Below, piece by piece: positions 45,177 through 53,841 of a DNA stretch of 64,000 nt. The position numbers were made by a program, and so were the translations under genes. The stretch comes from BD2-11 sp965221785 (GTDB lineage: Bacteria; Gemmatimonadota; Gemmatimonadetes; Longimicrobiales; Gaopeijiaceae): the NCBI GenBank assembly GCA_965221785.1, contig CBDCSR010000002.1, positions 496,001 through 560,000 on the forward strand, written 5' to 3'. How positions within the stretch are numbered: the stretch's first letter is position 1; each line of letters opens with the position of its first letter. The notes below the pieces were generated by a model that saw only the letters and a program-made list of their open reading frames with translations, had not been told where the DNA came from and made no database searches.

Positions 45177-46271
45177 TCAGGCCCCCTCGCAAACCCTCGG
45201 CGCCGTGTAGTCCAGGCCCAGCAGGCGAAAGTAGTTCTGCCCGAGCGCGATGTTGCGGAAGGCGGTGTCGTCGAGGTAGCGCAGGATCCGGCTGGTGACC
45301 TCCAGCTCGGTGCGGTAGACCGCGAAGCTCTTGTCCCTGGAGGCCAGGAAGTCGGTCCCCGGAAGCACGCGCTCCGAGTACCGGTTCAGGAAAGGAATGT
45401 AGGCGGCCCTCGCCTCCGGGTCCGAGAAATAGGCGTCGTCCAGGACGCGCCAGGAGATGTCGAGCATCAGGCGGGGATGGCGGTCGAGCATCGACGTGAC
45501 GATCGCGATGTGCTCGCCCGGGGCCATCTGCGTCAGTTCCCGCGACAGCCCCATGTGCACCCACACGATGTCATTGCCGGGATACAGGCGCAGCACCTCC
45601 TCCATCAGCGGAACGTAGAAGGTCGGATCTTCGTCGTTGCCCAGATCCGCGTGGATCGCCAGCGGCATGTCGCGCTCCCGGAGCACCGCCATGAACGGCG
45701 CCCAGTCGTCCAGCACCTCCTCCGGAACGGCCCCGCGGCCGTTCGCGAACACGGCCTGCTTCACCAGGTTGACCTCGCCCATCCAGGAGAAGACGCCCGG
45801 GTATTCCTCGTCCAGGCGGCGCATTTCGGGGAGGATGGTGGCGGGGCGCGCAAGGTCCGGGAAGGTCATCGACAGCGTCAGGTGAACGTCCGATGGCGGA
45901 CCTGCCTCGTACCCGGCGGCGTTGGCGCGGTCGTTGTCGAGCGAGGGATTCAGCGGGGTTCCGGGACAGTCCAGGTAGTAGGTGCAGGACGAGAAGTCCG
46001 GGAGCGTCTGGCCGATCCCGTAGACGTTCGCGAAGAGCACGCCCGTCTGCCGCAGGTATCCGACGATTTCGTCGAACGGGATCTCCGCACCCCCGAAGGG
46101 ACGGAAATGGAGGTGGGCGTCGACGACCGCGGTCTGGGGCTCGAGGGAGCGATCGTAGCACGGGGCGTCGGCGGCCCGATACAGCTCCAGCGCGGAAGAC
46201 GAGACGCAGCCTGTGGCGACTGGCAGCGCGATTGCGAGGACGCGGGGGATGGGCCTGGACAGAGACATCAC
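45177..46271 (-). CDS. Amidohydrolase-related lipoprotein (amidohydrolase_2 family)
   Basis: This 364-residue lipoprotein (ATGC, Cys22) carries a TIM-barrel amidohydrolase domain of the PF04909 type: VDAHLHFRPF (HxH), SWMGEVNL, a later His in IVWVHMGLS, HADLG, and Asp in LPGTDFLAS. It may be a decarboxylase or lactone hydrolase at the outer leaflet. It converges with the dioxygenase gene across 43 bp. The promoter lies in the short region after the TonB terminator. ATG 46271 or 46268 are both possible. Confidence 0.82.
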   Translation of the reverse strand: MMSLSRPIPRVLAIALPVATGCVSSSALELYRAADAPCYDRSLEPQTAVVDAHLHFRPFGGAEIPFDEIVGYLRQTGVLFANVYGIGQTLPDFSSCTYYLDCPGTPLNPSLDNDRANAAGYEAGPPSDVHLTLSMTFPDLARPATILPEMRRLDEEYPGVFSWMGEVNLVKQAVFANGRGAVPEEVLDDWAPFMAVLRERDMPLAIHADLGNDEDPTFYVPLMEEVLRLYPGNDIVWVHMGLSRELTQMAPGEHIAIVTSMLDRHPRLMLDISWRVLDDAYFSDPEARAAYIPFLNRYSERVLPGTDFLASRDKSFAVYRTELEVTSRILRYLDDTAFRNIALGQNYFRLLGLDYTAPRVCEGA

Positions 46272-46319
46272 TCAACAAAGAACGGCCCCGGAAGGTCGCC
46301 GTGCAACCTTCCGGGGCCG
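46270..46319 (-). terminator. Rho-independent terminator of the TonB receptor gene
   Basis: A 14-bp perfect stem (arms 46283-46296 and 46306-46319, 9-base loop) lies 39 bp beyond the receptor stop. On the minus strand it is followed by the T-rich GTTCTTTGTT. This is the clearest intrinsic terminator in the window. It also separates the receptor from the amidohydrolase lipoprotein gene. Confidence 0.85.
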
Positions 46320-46357
46320 CATGATGCTGCTTCCGCCGATGGCGGATCAGCTCGGCT

Positions 46358-49297
46358 TTACCACGTGTACCCCAGCTTGCTGTAGACGAAGGCCCCGTTG
46401 AAGCCGTAGGGCGTGAACTGGCCGAACCGGTTGCCGACGCCGTCCGCCGCACCCGGGTATTCCTGAGGCTTCGTGTTGAGGACGTTCTGGGATCCCAACG
46501 TCAGCATCCAGTTGTCGCTCAGGGAATAGGCCGCCTCCACGTCGAAGAGGACGCGGGACGGGTAGTCGATCGTGTTGCCGGGATCCGACACGTAGTAGGG
46601 CTGCTCGCCGTCGTAGTAGCCGCCCCAGTGGCTGGCCCGCACCAGGAGGCGCATGCCGCTGGCGAAGTCGTGGTTCACCGAGACGTTCGCGCGCAGGTTG
46701 GGCAGTCCTTCCTCCAGAATGCGGATTCGGCCGCCGCTCAGCGTCTGCGGGTTGAACTCGGTGACGGTGGTGCGGTTGACGTTCCAGGCGGTGCTGAAGG
46801 TGGTGCCGGAACCGTCGCCGCCCGCCACCCGGTAAGCGGCCACCCAGTCGATGCCCTGGCTGCGCGTCGAGAAGTCGTTGATGAAAAAGCGGAATCTGGC
46901 GAGCACGCCGCCGGGCCGGATGATGCCTTCGGCGAGCAGGCGGTCGATGTCCATGGGACTGAGGCTGAAGTCCTGGGTGAAGGTCAGCCGGTCGGACATG
47001 CTGATCTGATAGGCGTCGAACGACATGTTGAAGTTGCCGCTCTCGACCACCGCGCCGACGGCCAGGTTGACCGAGGTCTCCGGCACCAGCGGTTCGCCCC
47101 CGTACTCCACGGCCAGATCGGAGGTGGAGGGGATGGTGCCGTTGTTGGTCAGGTCCATGATGACCGGGTCGTAGATCGTGGAGATGTTGAACGCGTTGGA
47201 CTGTCCGGGCGTGGGCGCGCGGAACCCCGTGCTCGCGCTGGCGCGAAGGGCGAAGCCCTCCGAGACGGTGGTCCGGGCCGAGATCTTTCCGTTCAGCGTG
47301 CTGCCGAAGTCCGAGAAGTTCTCGTAGCGGCCCGCCACGCCGAAGGTCCACGCACCTTCCGGGTCCCGGATCTCCAGGTCGCCGTAGGTCGCCACGTTGC
47401 TCCGGTTCCACACACCCTCCGTCAGCGGACCGAAGCCGGTGAACCCGTTCGATCCCGGAGTGAAGCCCTGGCTCGCGAGCGGTCCCTCGGTCCAGGAGGC
47501 CTGGTCGCCCGGGACGATCTCGAAACGCTCGTTCCTCCATTCCGCGCCGCCCGCGAGGTTCACGCGCTCGTTCACCGCGTAGGAGACGTCGAAGTTCAGG
47601 TTGACTTCCTGCTGGTCGTAGATGCCGGGGCGGAAGTACGGCGTGCAGGGCTGGTCCGGCACCGCGACCGAGGCGCCCTCGGTGCTGCACGGCTGGTCCG
47701 GCCCCAGCGAGGCGTTGACCGTGTTGTACATGTAGAAGTCCATGTTGGACTTGCCCCAGGCCACGCTGCCGTCCCAGTCCAGGCGGCCGCTGGTGCCCCT
47801 GAGGCCCGCCACCGCGGAGCCGTCCAGCACGTAGGCGCCGAACTGTGGCGTGAAGCCTCCGGGGAAGATCTTGCGGAAGGTGAAGCAGTTGGGGTCGGCC
47901 ATGACCTGGTTGAACGCCTCACGGTCCCTGATGGTCCCGCTGGCGGGGTCGACCAGCACCCTGGGACACCCGGCCGCGCCCATCATGCCGCCCTGGGCCT
48001 CGAGCAGGTCTCCGACCAGAAGGATGGATCGCTCCCATTCCGGATCGCACGGCTGGTCGCCGAAATAGCGCGGGCAGCCCGAGGTGGCGAACACGCCGCT
48101 GCGGGTGCCGGGGTTCCGGAAGTAGAACCCGCCCTCCACCTGCTTGCTCACGTAGTTGCCGTGTCCGTAGAACGAGAGGCGGTCGCTGAACAGATAGCCG
48201 GTGTTCGCCCAGATCTTGAGTTCGTCGCTGACCTGGGGGGAGCCCCAGATCTGCGCGGGCGTGCGCACGCTCGTGTTGCCCTCATGGACGACCAACCCTA
48301 CCGCGTCCCGGCGCTGCGTGCTGCGGTCGGTGGGGTTGGCGTTGCCGTATTCGCCGGTCAGGTTGAGGAAGCCGTTCTCCCCGAGCGGCAGGCCGAAGTT
48401 CCCCGCGATGCTGTACATCTCACCGTCGCCGGGGATGGTGCCGTCCTCGAAGCGCGCCCCGGTCCGCGACATCATGTTTCCGCCCGTCTTGATCTCGATG
48501 GCGCCGCCGGAACGGTCGTTCTTGAGGATGAAGTTCATCACCCCCGCGATGGCGTCGGAGCCGTACTGGGCCGCCGCGCCGTCGCGCAGCACCTCGGCCT
48601 GCTCGAGCGCCAACCCCGGAATCATCGCGAGGTCCGGGCCCTGCGATCCGTCGGCGAGGCCGTTGCCGTACCAGGTGATGACCGCCGTGCGGTGGCGCCG
48701 CTTGCCGTTCAACAGAATCAGCGTGTGGTCCGGCGCGAGGCCGCGCAGGTTGGCCGGACGGGCGAAGGTGGCCGCGTCGCTGATGGGCTGGATGTTCACG
48801 TTGAACGACGGCACCACGTTGCGGAGCAGGTTGGCGAAGTCGTTGTCGCCCTGGTTGACGATCTCCGCGTTGGGGATCACGTCGATGGGGACCGCGGACT
48901 CCGTCACCGTGCGCGGCCGCGCCCGCGTCCCGATGGCGACGATGCCTCCGAGCGCGATGGCCTCCTCGCTCAGGATCACGTCCAGTTGCGTCGCCTGCCC
49001 GTCCGCGATGGTCACTTCCTGCCGCTCGGCGGCGTAACCGATCAGCTGGATCTCGACGATGTGCGACCCCACGGGGACGCCGCCGATGCTGAAAGAGCCG
49101 TCGTTGTCGGTGAGGCTGCCGATGTTGAGCGCGGAGATGAACACCTGCGCGCCGACGACTCCCTGGTTGGTCGCGGCGTCGCGAACCGTGCCTTCAAGGG
49201 AGCCCTGGGCGTGCGCTGCTGCGGGGAGCGCCGCGAACAGGAGCAGGAACGCGGCCAGCTTGAGGAATCGATTCGAGTTACTTGCGGGCAAGCTCAT
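46358..49297 (-). CDS. TonB-dependent outer membrane receptor
   Basis: This 979-residue receptor has a signal peptide ending AAAHAQ, a carboxypeptidase-like domain (LEGTVRDAATNQGVVGAQVFI), and a plug with PIDVIPNAEIVNQGDNDF, LLNGKRRHRTAV and GSDAIAGVMNFILK. The 22-strand barrel ends in an aromatic C-terminus (LGYTW). Extracellular loops carry several cysteine pairs (CPRYFGDQPC, a DQPC repeat) that may form disulphides. The ATG is preceded by AGGAGG. It has no SusD partner beside it. The ligand is unknown. Confidence 0.95.
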   Translation of the reverse strand: MSLPASNSNRFLKLAAFLLLFAALPAAAHAQGSLEGTVRDAATNQGVVGAQVFISALNIGSLTDNDGSFSIGGVPVGSHIVEIQLIGYAAERQEVTIADGQATQLDVILSEEAIALGGIVAIGTRARPRTVTESAVPIDVIPNAEIVNQGDNDFANLLRNVVPSFNVNIQPISDAATFARPANLRGLAPDHTLILLNGKRRHRTAVITWYGNGLADGSQGPDLAMIPGLALEQAEVLRDGAAAQYGSDAIAGVMNFILKNDRSGGAIEIKTGGNMMSRTGARFEDGTIPGDGEMYSIAGNFGLPLGENGFLNLTGEYGNANPTDRSTQRRDAVGLVVHEGNTSVRTPAQIWGSPQVSDELKIWANTGYLFSDRLSFYGHGNYVSKQVEGGFYFRNPGTRSGVFATSGCPRYFGDQPCDPEWERSILLVGDLLEAQGGMMGAAGCPRVLVDPASGTIRDREAFNQVMADPNCFTFRKIFPGGFTPQFGAYVLDGSAVAGLRGTSGRLDWDGSVAWGKSNMDFYMYNTVNASLGPDQPCSTEGASVAVPDQPCTPYFRPGIYDQQEVNLNFDVSYAVNERVNLAGGAEWRNERFEIVPGDQASWTEGPLASQGFTPGSNGFTGFGPLTEGVWNRSNVATYGDLEIRDPEGAWTFGVAGRYENFSDFGSTLNGKISARTTVSEGFALRASASTGFRAPTPGQSNAFNISTIYDPVIMDLTNNGTIPSTSDLAVEYGGEPLVPETSVNLAVGAVVESGNFNMSFDAYQISMSDRLTFTQDFSLSPMDIDRLLAEGIIRPGGVLARFRFFINDFSTRSQGIDWVAAYRVAGGDGSGTTFSTAWNVNRTTVTEFNPQTLSGGRIRILEEGLPNLRANVSVNHDFASGMRLLVRASHWGGYYDGEQPYYVSDPGNTIDYPSRVLFDVEAAYSLSDNWMLTLGSQNVLNTKPQEYPGAADGVGNRFGQFTPYGFNGAFVYSKLGYTW

Positions 49298-49632
49298 TCG
49301 GAAGATCCTCCTGATGAATGGAAACGGGACAACTCATGCGACTAAGGCGACTCCGACCGGCCGCCAAACGGCGACTTCGGGATCGAGATGTTTGGATTGC
49401 ACACCCAGAAGATACGGGCAGGTTCCCCGAGAAACGACAAAACGCCTTCTGGAAGCGACATTATGCCTCCGTCCACATGCTTCCCACACCCGGTAAGGCT
49501 AACATCAATCTTCAGGCAGTGCATCGGAAACGCAAGTCTCATACCGCAGGGAAGCCAGGATCCGGTGAACCCGGAGACGCAGCGCGGAGTCGCGCATCCG
49601 TGGATGCGGGGAGGCCATGGCGGGCGTGTCTC
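49298..49632. other. Intergenic region upstream of the TonB receptor
   Basis: These 335 bases between two minus-strand genes carry the receptor promoter. They are less GC-rich than the surroundings (31 of 60 bases in 49381-49440). A weak palindrome CGCATCC-GT-GGATGCG at about 49590-49605 could end transcription of the upstream ABC exporter, but it has no U-tract. Short frames here lack ribosome sites and codon bias, so I see no gene. Confidence 0.5.
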
Positions 49633-51390
49633 TCAAATCCTGGCCTGGACCGTGTAGAGTTCGTGGTAGCGGCCCCGGCGCGCGACCAGATCTTCGTGCT
49701 GCCCACGTTCCACGATGCGGCCCTCCTCCAGAACCAGGATTAGATCGGCGCGCCGGATGGTCGACAGCCGGTGCGCGATCACCAGGGTGGTGCGTCCCCG
49801 CAGGAGTTGGGCGAGGGAGGCCTGGATGAGGGCTTCGCTCTCCGTGTCCAGGCTGGAGGTCGCCTCGTCGAGAAAAAGGAGACGCGGGTTGGCGAGAATC
49901 GCGCGGGCGATGGTGACCCGCTGGCGCTGGCCGCCCGAGAGCTTGACCCCCCTTTCGCCGATGACGGTGTCGAGACCCTCCGGGAAGCGGTCGCTGAACT
50001 CGGTGACGAACGCCTGCCCGGCAGCGTGCCTCACTTCATCCCGACTCGCGTCCGGGCGCGCGAAGAGCAGGTTCTCGCTGATGGTGCCATCGAAGAGGAA
50101 GTCGTCCTGGAGCACCAGCCCCAGCTGTTTGCGGTAGCTCGGCAGCCGCACCTCGCTCAGGTCGACATCGTCAACCAGCACACGGCCGTCATCTGGCGTC
50201 AGGAAGGAAGCGGCCAGGCTGGCCATGGTGGACTTGCCGGATCCCGAACTCCCCACAAGCGCCACCACGGTGCCGGGTTCGACGTCGAAGCTGATGCCCC
50301 GCAGCACGGGCTTGTCTTCTTCGTACCGGAAGTGGACATCCTCGAAGCGCAACCGGCCTCCGATGGGCGGCATCTCCACGACCCGCCTCGGATCGTCGTC
50401 CTCCGTCGGCCAGGAGAGCAGTTCGGCAGTGCGGTCAAGGCCGGCGAAGGCCTCCGTCATCTGGGTGCCGATGTTGGCCATCTGGATCACGGGAGCAATC
50501 AGAAAGCCCAGCAGGAAGGTGAAGGAGAAGAGCTCGCCCACCGTGAGCTGGCCCTGAACGATGAGCCATCCGCCGTACCCCATCACCAGCACCCCCGCCA
50601 TCCCCATGAAGAACGTGCCCGCGCTGGTGACCAGGCTGGAGGTGGTGAGCGTCTTCCGGATGTTGCGAAAGATGCGCAGGACGCCGTCGCGAAAGATCGT
50701 CCCTTCCGCCGCTACGGCGTGGAAGCCCTTGATTACGCGAATGCCCCCGAGCGACTCGGTGAGGCGGCCCGTGACCTCAGCGCGGATCTTGCCGCGTTCG
50801 CGAAACGCGGGCCGGAGCGTGCGGAAGGCCTTCGTGGAGACGAAGGCGAACGCCGCGAGCGGGCCCACCGTGAGCAGCGTCATCATGGGAGAGATGCTGA
50901 GCAGGTACGCAAAGCCCGCCACGGCGGTGATTACCCCGCCGACGAGCTGCACCAGCCCGGTGCCGACGAGGTTCCGCACGCCCCTCACGTCCTCCATGAT
51001 GCGCGACACCAGATCCCCCGAGCGCGTGTTGTCGAAGACGCGCACGGGCAGGCGGAGGACGTGCCGCTGCACCTGCGTGCGCAGATCGGCGATGAGATGC
51101 TGCGCTTCCACGCTCAGCCTCATCGTCAGCGTGTACGAGGTGGCCGCCTGCACGACCACCGCCAGCGCCACCGCCCCGAGGATCCGGAACAGCCCGGGCA
51201 GGTCGCCGGTCAGGATCACGTCGTCAATCAGGGGACGCGTGGCGATCGGGAGGACGAGCCCGGCCAGGCGGTTCATCAGGATGAGCACGAGGCCGAACAG
51301 GACCAGCTTGCGCCGCGGCCAGATGATCTCGCGGAACGCGTGCCTGAGGCTGGCGCCGGAGATTCGCTTCTTCCCTTTGTCGTCCGCCAC
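49633..51390 (-). CDS. ABC exporter, fused permease and ATPase (MsbA-like half transporter)
   Basis: This half-transporter of 585 residues has a six-span transmembrane domain (about 25-310). Walker A GSSGSGKST is at 380-388, with signature LSGGQRQR and Walker B LLFLDEATSSLD. It would dimerise to export lipids, peptides or drugs. The start is GTG 51388-51390 (VADDKGK), with AGGGGG nine bases upstream. The frame stays open upstream for over 500 bases but enters a divergent gene and shows no homology there. The substrate is unknown. Confidence 0.9.
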   Translation of the reverse strand: MADDKGKKRISGASLRHAFREIIWPRRKLVLFGLVLILMNRLAGLVLPIATRPLIDDVILTGDLPGLFRILGAVALAVVVQAATSYTLTMRLSVEAQHLIADLRTQVQRHVLRLPVRVFDNTRSGDLVSRIMEDVRGVRNLVGTGLVQLVGGVITAVAGFAYLLSISPMMTLLTVGPLAAFAFVSTKAFRTLRPAFRERGKIRAEVTGRLTESLGGIRVIKGFHAVAAEGTIFRDGVLRIFRNIRKTLTTSSLVTSAGTFFMGMAGVLVMGYGGWLIVQGQLTVGELFSFTFLLGFLIAPVIQMANIGTQMTEAFAGLDRTAELLSWPTEDDDPRRVVEMPPIGGRLRFEDVHFRYEEDKPVLRGISFDVEPGTVVALVGSSGSGKSTMASLAASFLTPDDGRVLVDDVDLSEVRLPSYRKQLGLVLQDDFLFDGTISENLLFARPDASRDEVRHAAGQAFVTEFSDRFPEGLDTVIGERGVKLSGGQRQRVTIARAILANPRLLFLDEATSSLDTESEALIQASLAQLLRGRTTLVIAHRLSTIRRADLILVLEEGRIVERGQHEDLVARRGRYHELYTVQARI

Positions 51391-51563
51391 CAGTCCCGCC
51401 CCCTGACTCGCGTCCCTTCGGGTAACGTTGCATCTTGCCGGGCGAAAGATGGCGGCAAGCGGGGGTGGTTGGAAGCGGTGAGGGAGGCGGATCGAGTCCC
51501 GGCGGGCGCGGAACCCCGAATCGCGCGGGCGAGTGGGACGCCCGCGATGAGGAGTAACGAGCG

Positions 51564-52931
51564 ATGACACCAGGCCAGCACCTCGAGGACGACCGGACGC
51601 GATCGGTGCGGCGATCGATGACCACGATTCGGCGCGGCGCCGGCGGGCGGGCGCCGGCATGGTGCATTGGGGCGCTCGTCTGGCTGCTGGGCGGTTGCGG
51701 CGGCGGCTCGCCGGAGGACGGCCAGGACGGGGGGCCGGGCGGCGGCGGCGCGGGGGAGAGCGTGATCGTGCTGCGCGCCGACCGCGTGCTGGACGGACGC
51801 GGCGGATCCATGAGCGGGCGCGAGGTGGTGGTGCGCGACGGCCGCATCGCGGCGGTGGTCGAGGCGGGGAGCACCACCGGGGCCGCAGTCTACGACCTGT
51901 CGGGAACCACCCTGCTGCCCGGCCTGATGGACACACACGTCCACCTGGGGTGGCACTTCGACCGCGAGACCGGGCGGCTGCACACCGCGGAGTCGGCCGA
52001 CAGCCCCGAGGATCAGGCGCTCTACGCGGCCGAGAACGCGTGGAAGATGCTCCATGGCGGGGTCACCACCGTCCAGAGCGTCGGCGGAGCGGAGGACGTC
52101 CCGGTCCGCAATGCGATCGCGGGCGGCATGCTCCCGGGGCCGCGCATCCTGACCTCCATCCGGCCGATCAACGCCGGAACCGGCGGGCCGGCCGAGATTC
52201 GAGCCCATGTGGACGAGATGGCGGCCGCGGGCGCGGACGTGATCAAGATCTTCGCATCGGAGAGCATCCGGGTGGGCGGTGGGCCGACGCTCAGCCAAGA
52301 GCAGCTCGACGCCGCCTGCGGCCGGGCGAGCGAGCACGGCCTGCGCACGGTGGTGCACGCCCACGGGCCCGAGAGCGCGAGTCGGGCGGCGCTGGCGGGA
52401 TGCTCGCAGATCGAACACGGCGCCCTGCTGGACCGGGCCACCCTCGAGCTCCTCGCCGAGCGTGGCCTCTACTACGACCCGCATATCCACGTCATCTTCG
52501 ACAACTACTTCACCAACGCGGAGCGGTACCTGGGCATCGGCAACTACACCGAAGAGGGCTTCGAGCAGATGCGCGCGGCCGTGCCGGTGGCGCTCGCCAC
52601 CTTCCAGGAGGCGCTGACCGTCGAGGGTCTCGACATCGTGTTCGGCACCGACGCCGTGGCGGGGGCGCACGGCAACAACTGGCAGGAGCTGGTCTACCGG
52701 GTGGAGGAGGGCGGCCAGGATCCCATGGCGGCGGTCGTTTCGGCAACCAGCCTGGCGGCGGAGTCGCTCGGGCTCGGGGGCTCGCTGGGCGCGGTGGAAC
52801 GCGGGTACGAGGCGGACCTGATCGCGGTGGCGGGCGATCCCCTGGCTGACATCGGCGCGCTCGGCCGCGTGGTCTTCGTGATGCGGGCCGGCCGCGTGTA
52901 TCGCAACGATCCCGTGGGGGCCGGGCGGTGA
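51564..52931 (+). CDS. Imidazolonepropionase-like amidohydrolase lipoprotein (3)
   Basis: This 455-residue metal hydrolase has an N-terminal lipobox (LLGGC) and a Gly-rich linker. The metal ligands are DTHVHL (HxH), K in VIKIF, VHAHG, IEHGA and GTDAV. It belongs with the other two imidazolonepropionase-like enzymes in the window but is the only one that is a lipoprotein. The ATG at 51564 has GAGGAG nine bases upstream; ATG 51618 is also possible. It overlaps the double-VOC gene by four bases (GTGA), so the two are translationally coupled. Confidence 0.88.
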   Translation: MTPGQHLEDDRTRSVRRSMTTIRRGAGGRAPAWCIGALVWLLGGCGGGSPEDGQDGGPGGGGAGESVIVLRADRVLDGRGGSMSGREVVVRDGRIAAVVEAGSTTGAAVYDLSGTTLLPGLMDTHVHLGWHFDRETGRLHTAESADSPEDQALYAAENAWKMLHGGVTTVQSVGGAEDVPVRNAIAGGMLPGPRILTSIRPINAGTGGPAEIRAHVDEMAAAGADVIKIFASESIRVGGGPTLSQEQLDAACGRASEHGLRTVVHAHGPESASRAALAGCSQIEHGALLDRATLELLAERGLYYDPHIHVIFDNYFTNAERYLGIGNYTEEGFEQMRAAVPVALATFQEALTVEGLDIVFGTDAVAGAHGNNWQELVYRVEEGGQDPMAAVVSATSLAAESLGLGGSLGAVERGYEADLIAVAGDPLADIGALGRVVFVMRAGRVYRNDPVGAGR

Positions 52932-53815
52932 TTCTGCGTATACAGCACATCGGCATGGTGGTGCGCGACCTGGAAGATGCCTGCGCGCGCTTCGAGCGCG
53001 TCCTCGGGCTCAAGGCGCGCGATTTCCGGGACGATCAGGGCAAGGGCATGCAGCTCGACGCCCGCATCCTCCTCGGCAACGAATGCTGGCTGCACCTGGT
53101 CCAGAACTGGAATCCGGAGTCGCGCGTGAACCGGTTTCTCCAGGAGAAGGGCGAGGGGCTGGAGCACATCTGCCTGGAGACGGATGATATCGAGGCCGAT
53201 GTCGCTCATCTCCGGGAGATCGGCGTCGGCGTGTGGGAGGACCGGATTCTCGACGCCAACGACGGCTACGAGGCCTTCGTCTACCCGGACAAGCTGCCCG
53301 GCCTCACCATCGAGCTCATCCAGTCGCACGACCGGAGCTGGTACTATCCGCCGGAGGCCGTGGGCGAGCCCGTGAGCGACTCGATGGAACTCTTCCGCCT
53401 GCAGCACATCGGGCTGTGCGTGCACGACCTTGCGGACGCGTGCGAACGCTTCGAGCGCTACTTCGGGCTCGTGGCGCAGGATTACCGCGACGACCAGGGC
53501 AAGGGAAAGCAGCTCGACGCCCGCATCCTCTTCCCCAACCAGTGCTGGCTGCACCTGGTGCAGAACTGGGACCCGGAGTCGCGCGTGAACCGGTTCTTGC
53601 AGTCGCGGGGCGAGGGGCTGGACCACATCGCGCTGCAGACGACCGATGTCGACGGCGACGTCGCGGGGCTGCGCGAGCGCGGTATCCCCTTCTTCCAGGA
53701 CACCATCTTCGACGCCAACGACGGCTACGAGGCCTTCGTCTACCCCGACCAGCTTCCCGGGATGACGGCGGAGCTGATCCAGCCCCACGCGCACAGCTGG
53801 GGGTTCGGGGAGTAG
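52928..53815 (+). CDS. Double-domain VOC (glyoxalase/dioxygenase superfamily) protein
   Basis: This 295-residue protein consists of two nearly identical VOC domains, about residues 1-140 and 155-295. Each has LQHIG/IQHIG at the start, DLEDACARFER/DLADACERFER, ARILL/F, NECWLHLVQNW, DANDGYEAFVYPD and a Glu-rich metal end. The domains are so alike that the DNA itself repeats. This is an intragenic tandem duplication, as in extradiol dioxygenases and glyoxalase I monomers. It starts with GTG overlapping the amidohydrolase stop. Substrate unknown, probably an aromatic or aldehyde derivative. Confidence 0.85.
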   Translation: MILRIQHIGMVVRDLEDACARFERVLGLKARDFRDDQGKGMQLDARILLGNECWLHLVQNWNPESRVNRFLQEKGEGLEHICLETDDIEADVAHLREIGVGVWEDRILDANDGYEAFVYPDKLPGLTIELIQSHDRSWYYPPEAVGEPVSDSMELFRLQHIGLCVHDLADACERFERYFGLVAQDYRDDQGKGKQLDARILFPNQCWLHLVQNWDPESRVNRFLQSRGEGLDHIALQTTDVDGDVAGLRERGIPFFQDTIFDANDGYEAFVYPDQLPGMTAELIQPHAHSWGFGE

Positions 53816-53825
53816 GGAGCCGCGA

Positions 53826-53841
53826 AAGGAGAACCCCCATC
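53826..53841 (+). promoter_or_regulatory. Ribosome site preceding a non-canonical ATC start
   Basis: AAGGAG (53826-53831), a seven-base spacer and ATC (53839-53841) form an otherwise ideal translation start for the Ldh2-like gene. No ATG, GTG or TTG lies in frame at this distance. ATC/ATT starts are known but rare (for example infC), usually in autoregulated genes. Confidence 0.55.

Noticed and set aside
46628..49345. A plus-strand frame of about 905 codons opposite the TonB receptor
   Set aside because: No conserved motif, and the minus strand holds an unmistakable receptor with plug and barrel, ribosome site and terminator.
53233..53838. Upstream extension of the Ldh2-like gene into the VOC gene
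   Set aside because: That part is the VOC gene in another frame; conserved Ldh2 sequence starts only after 53839.
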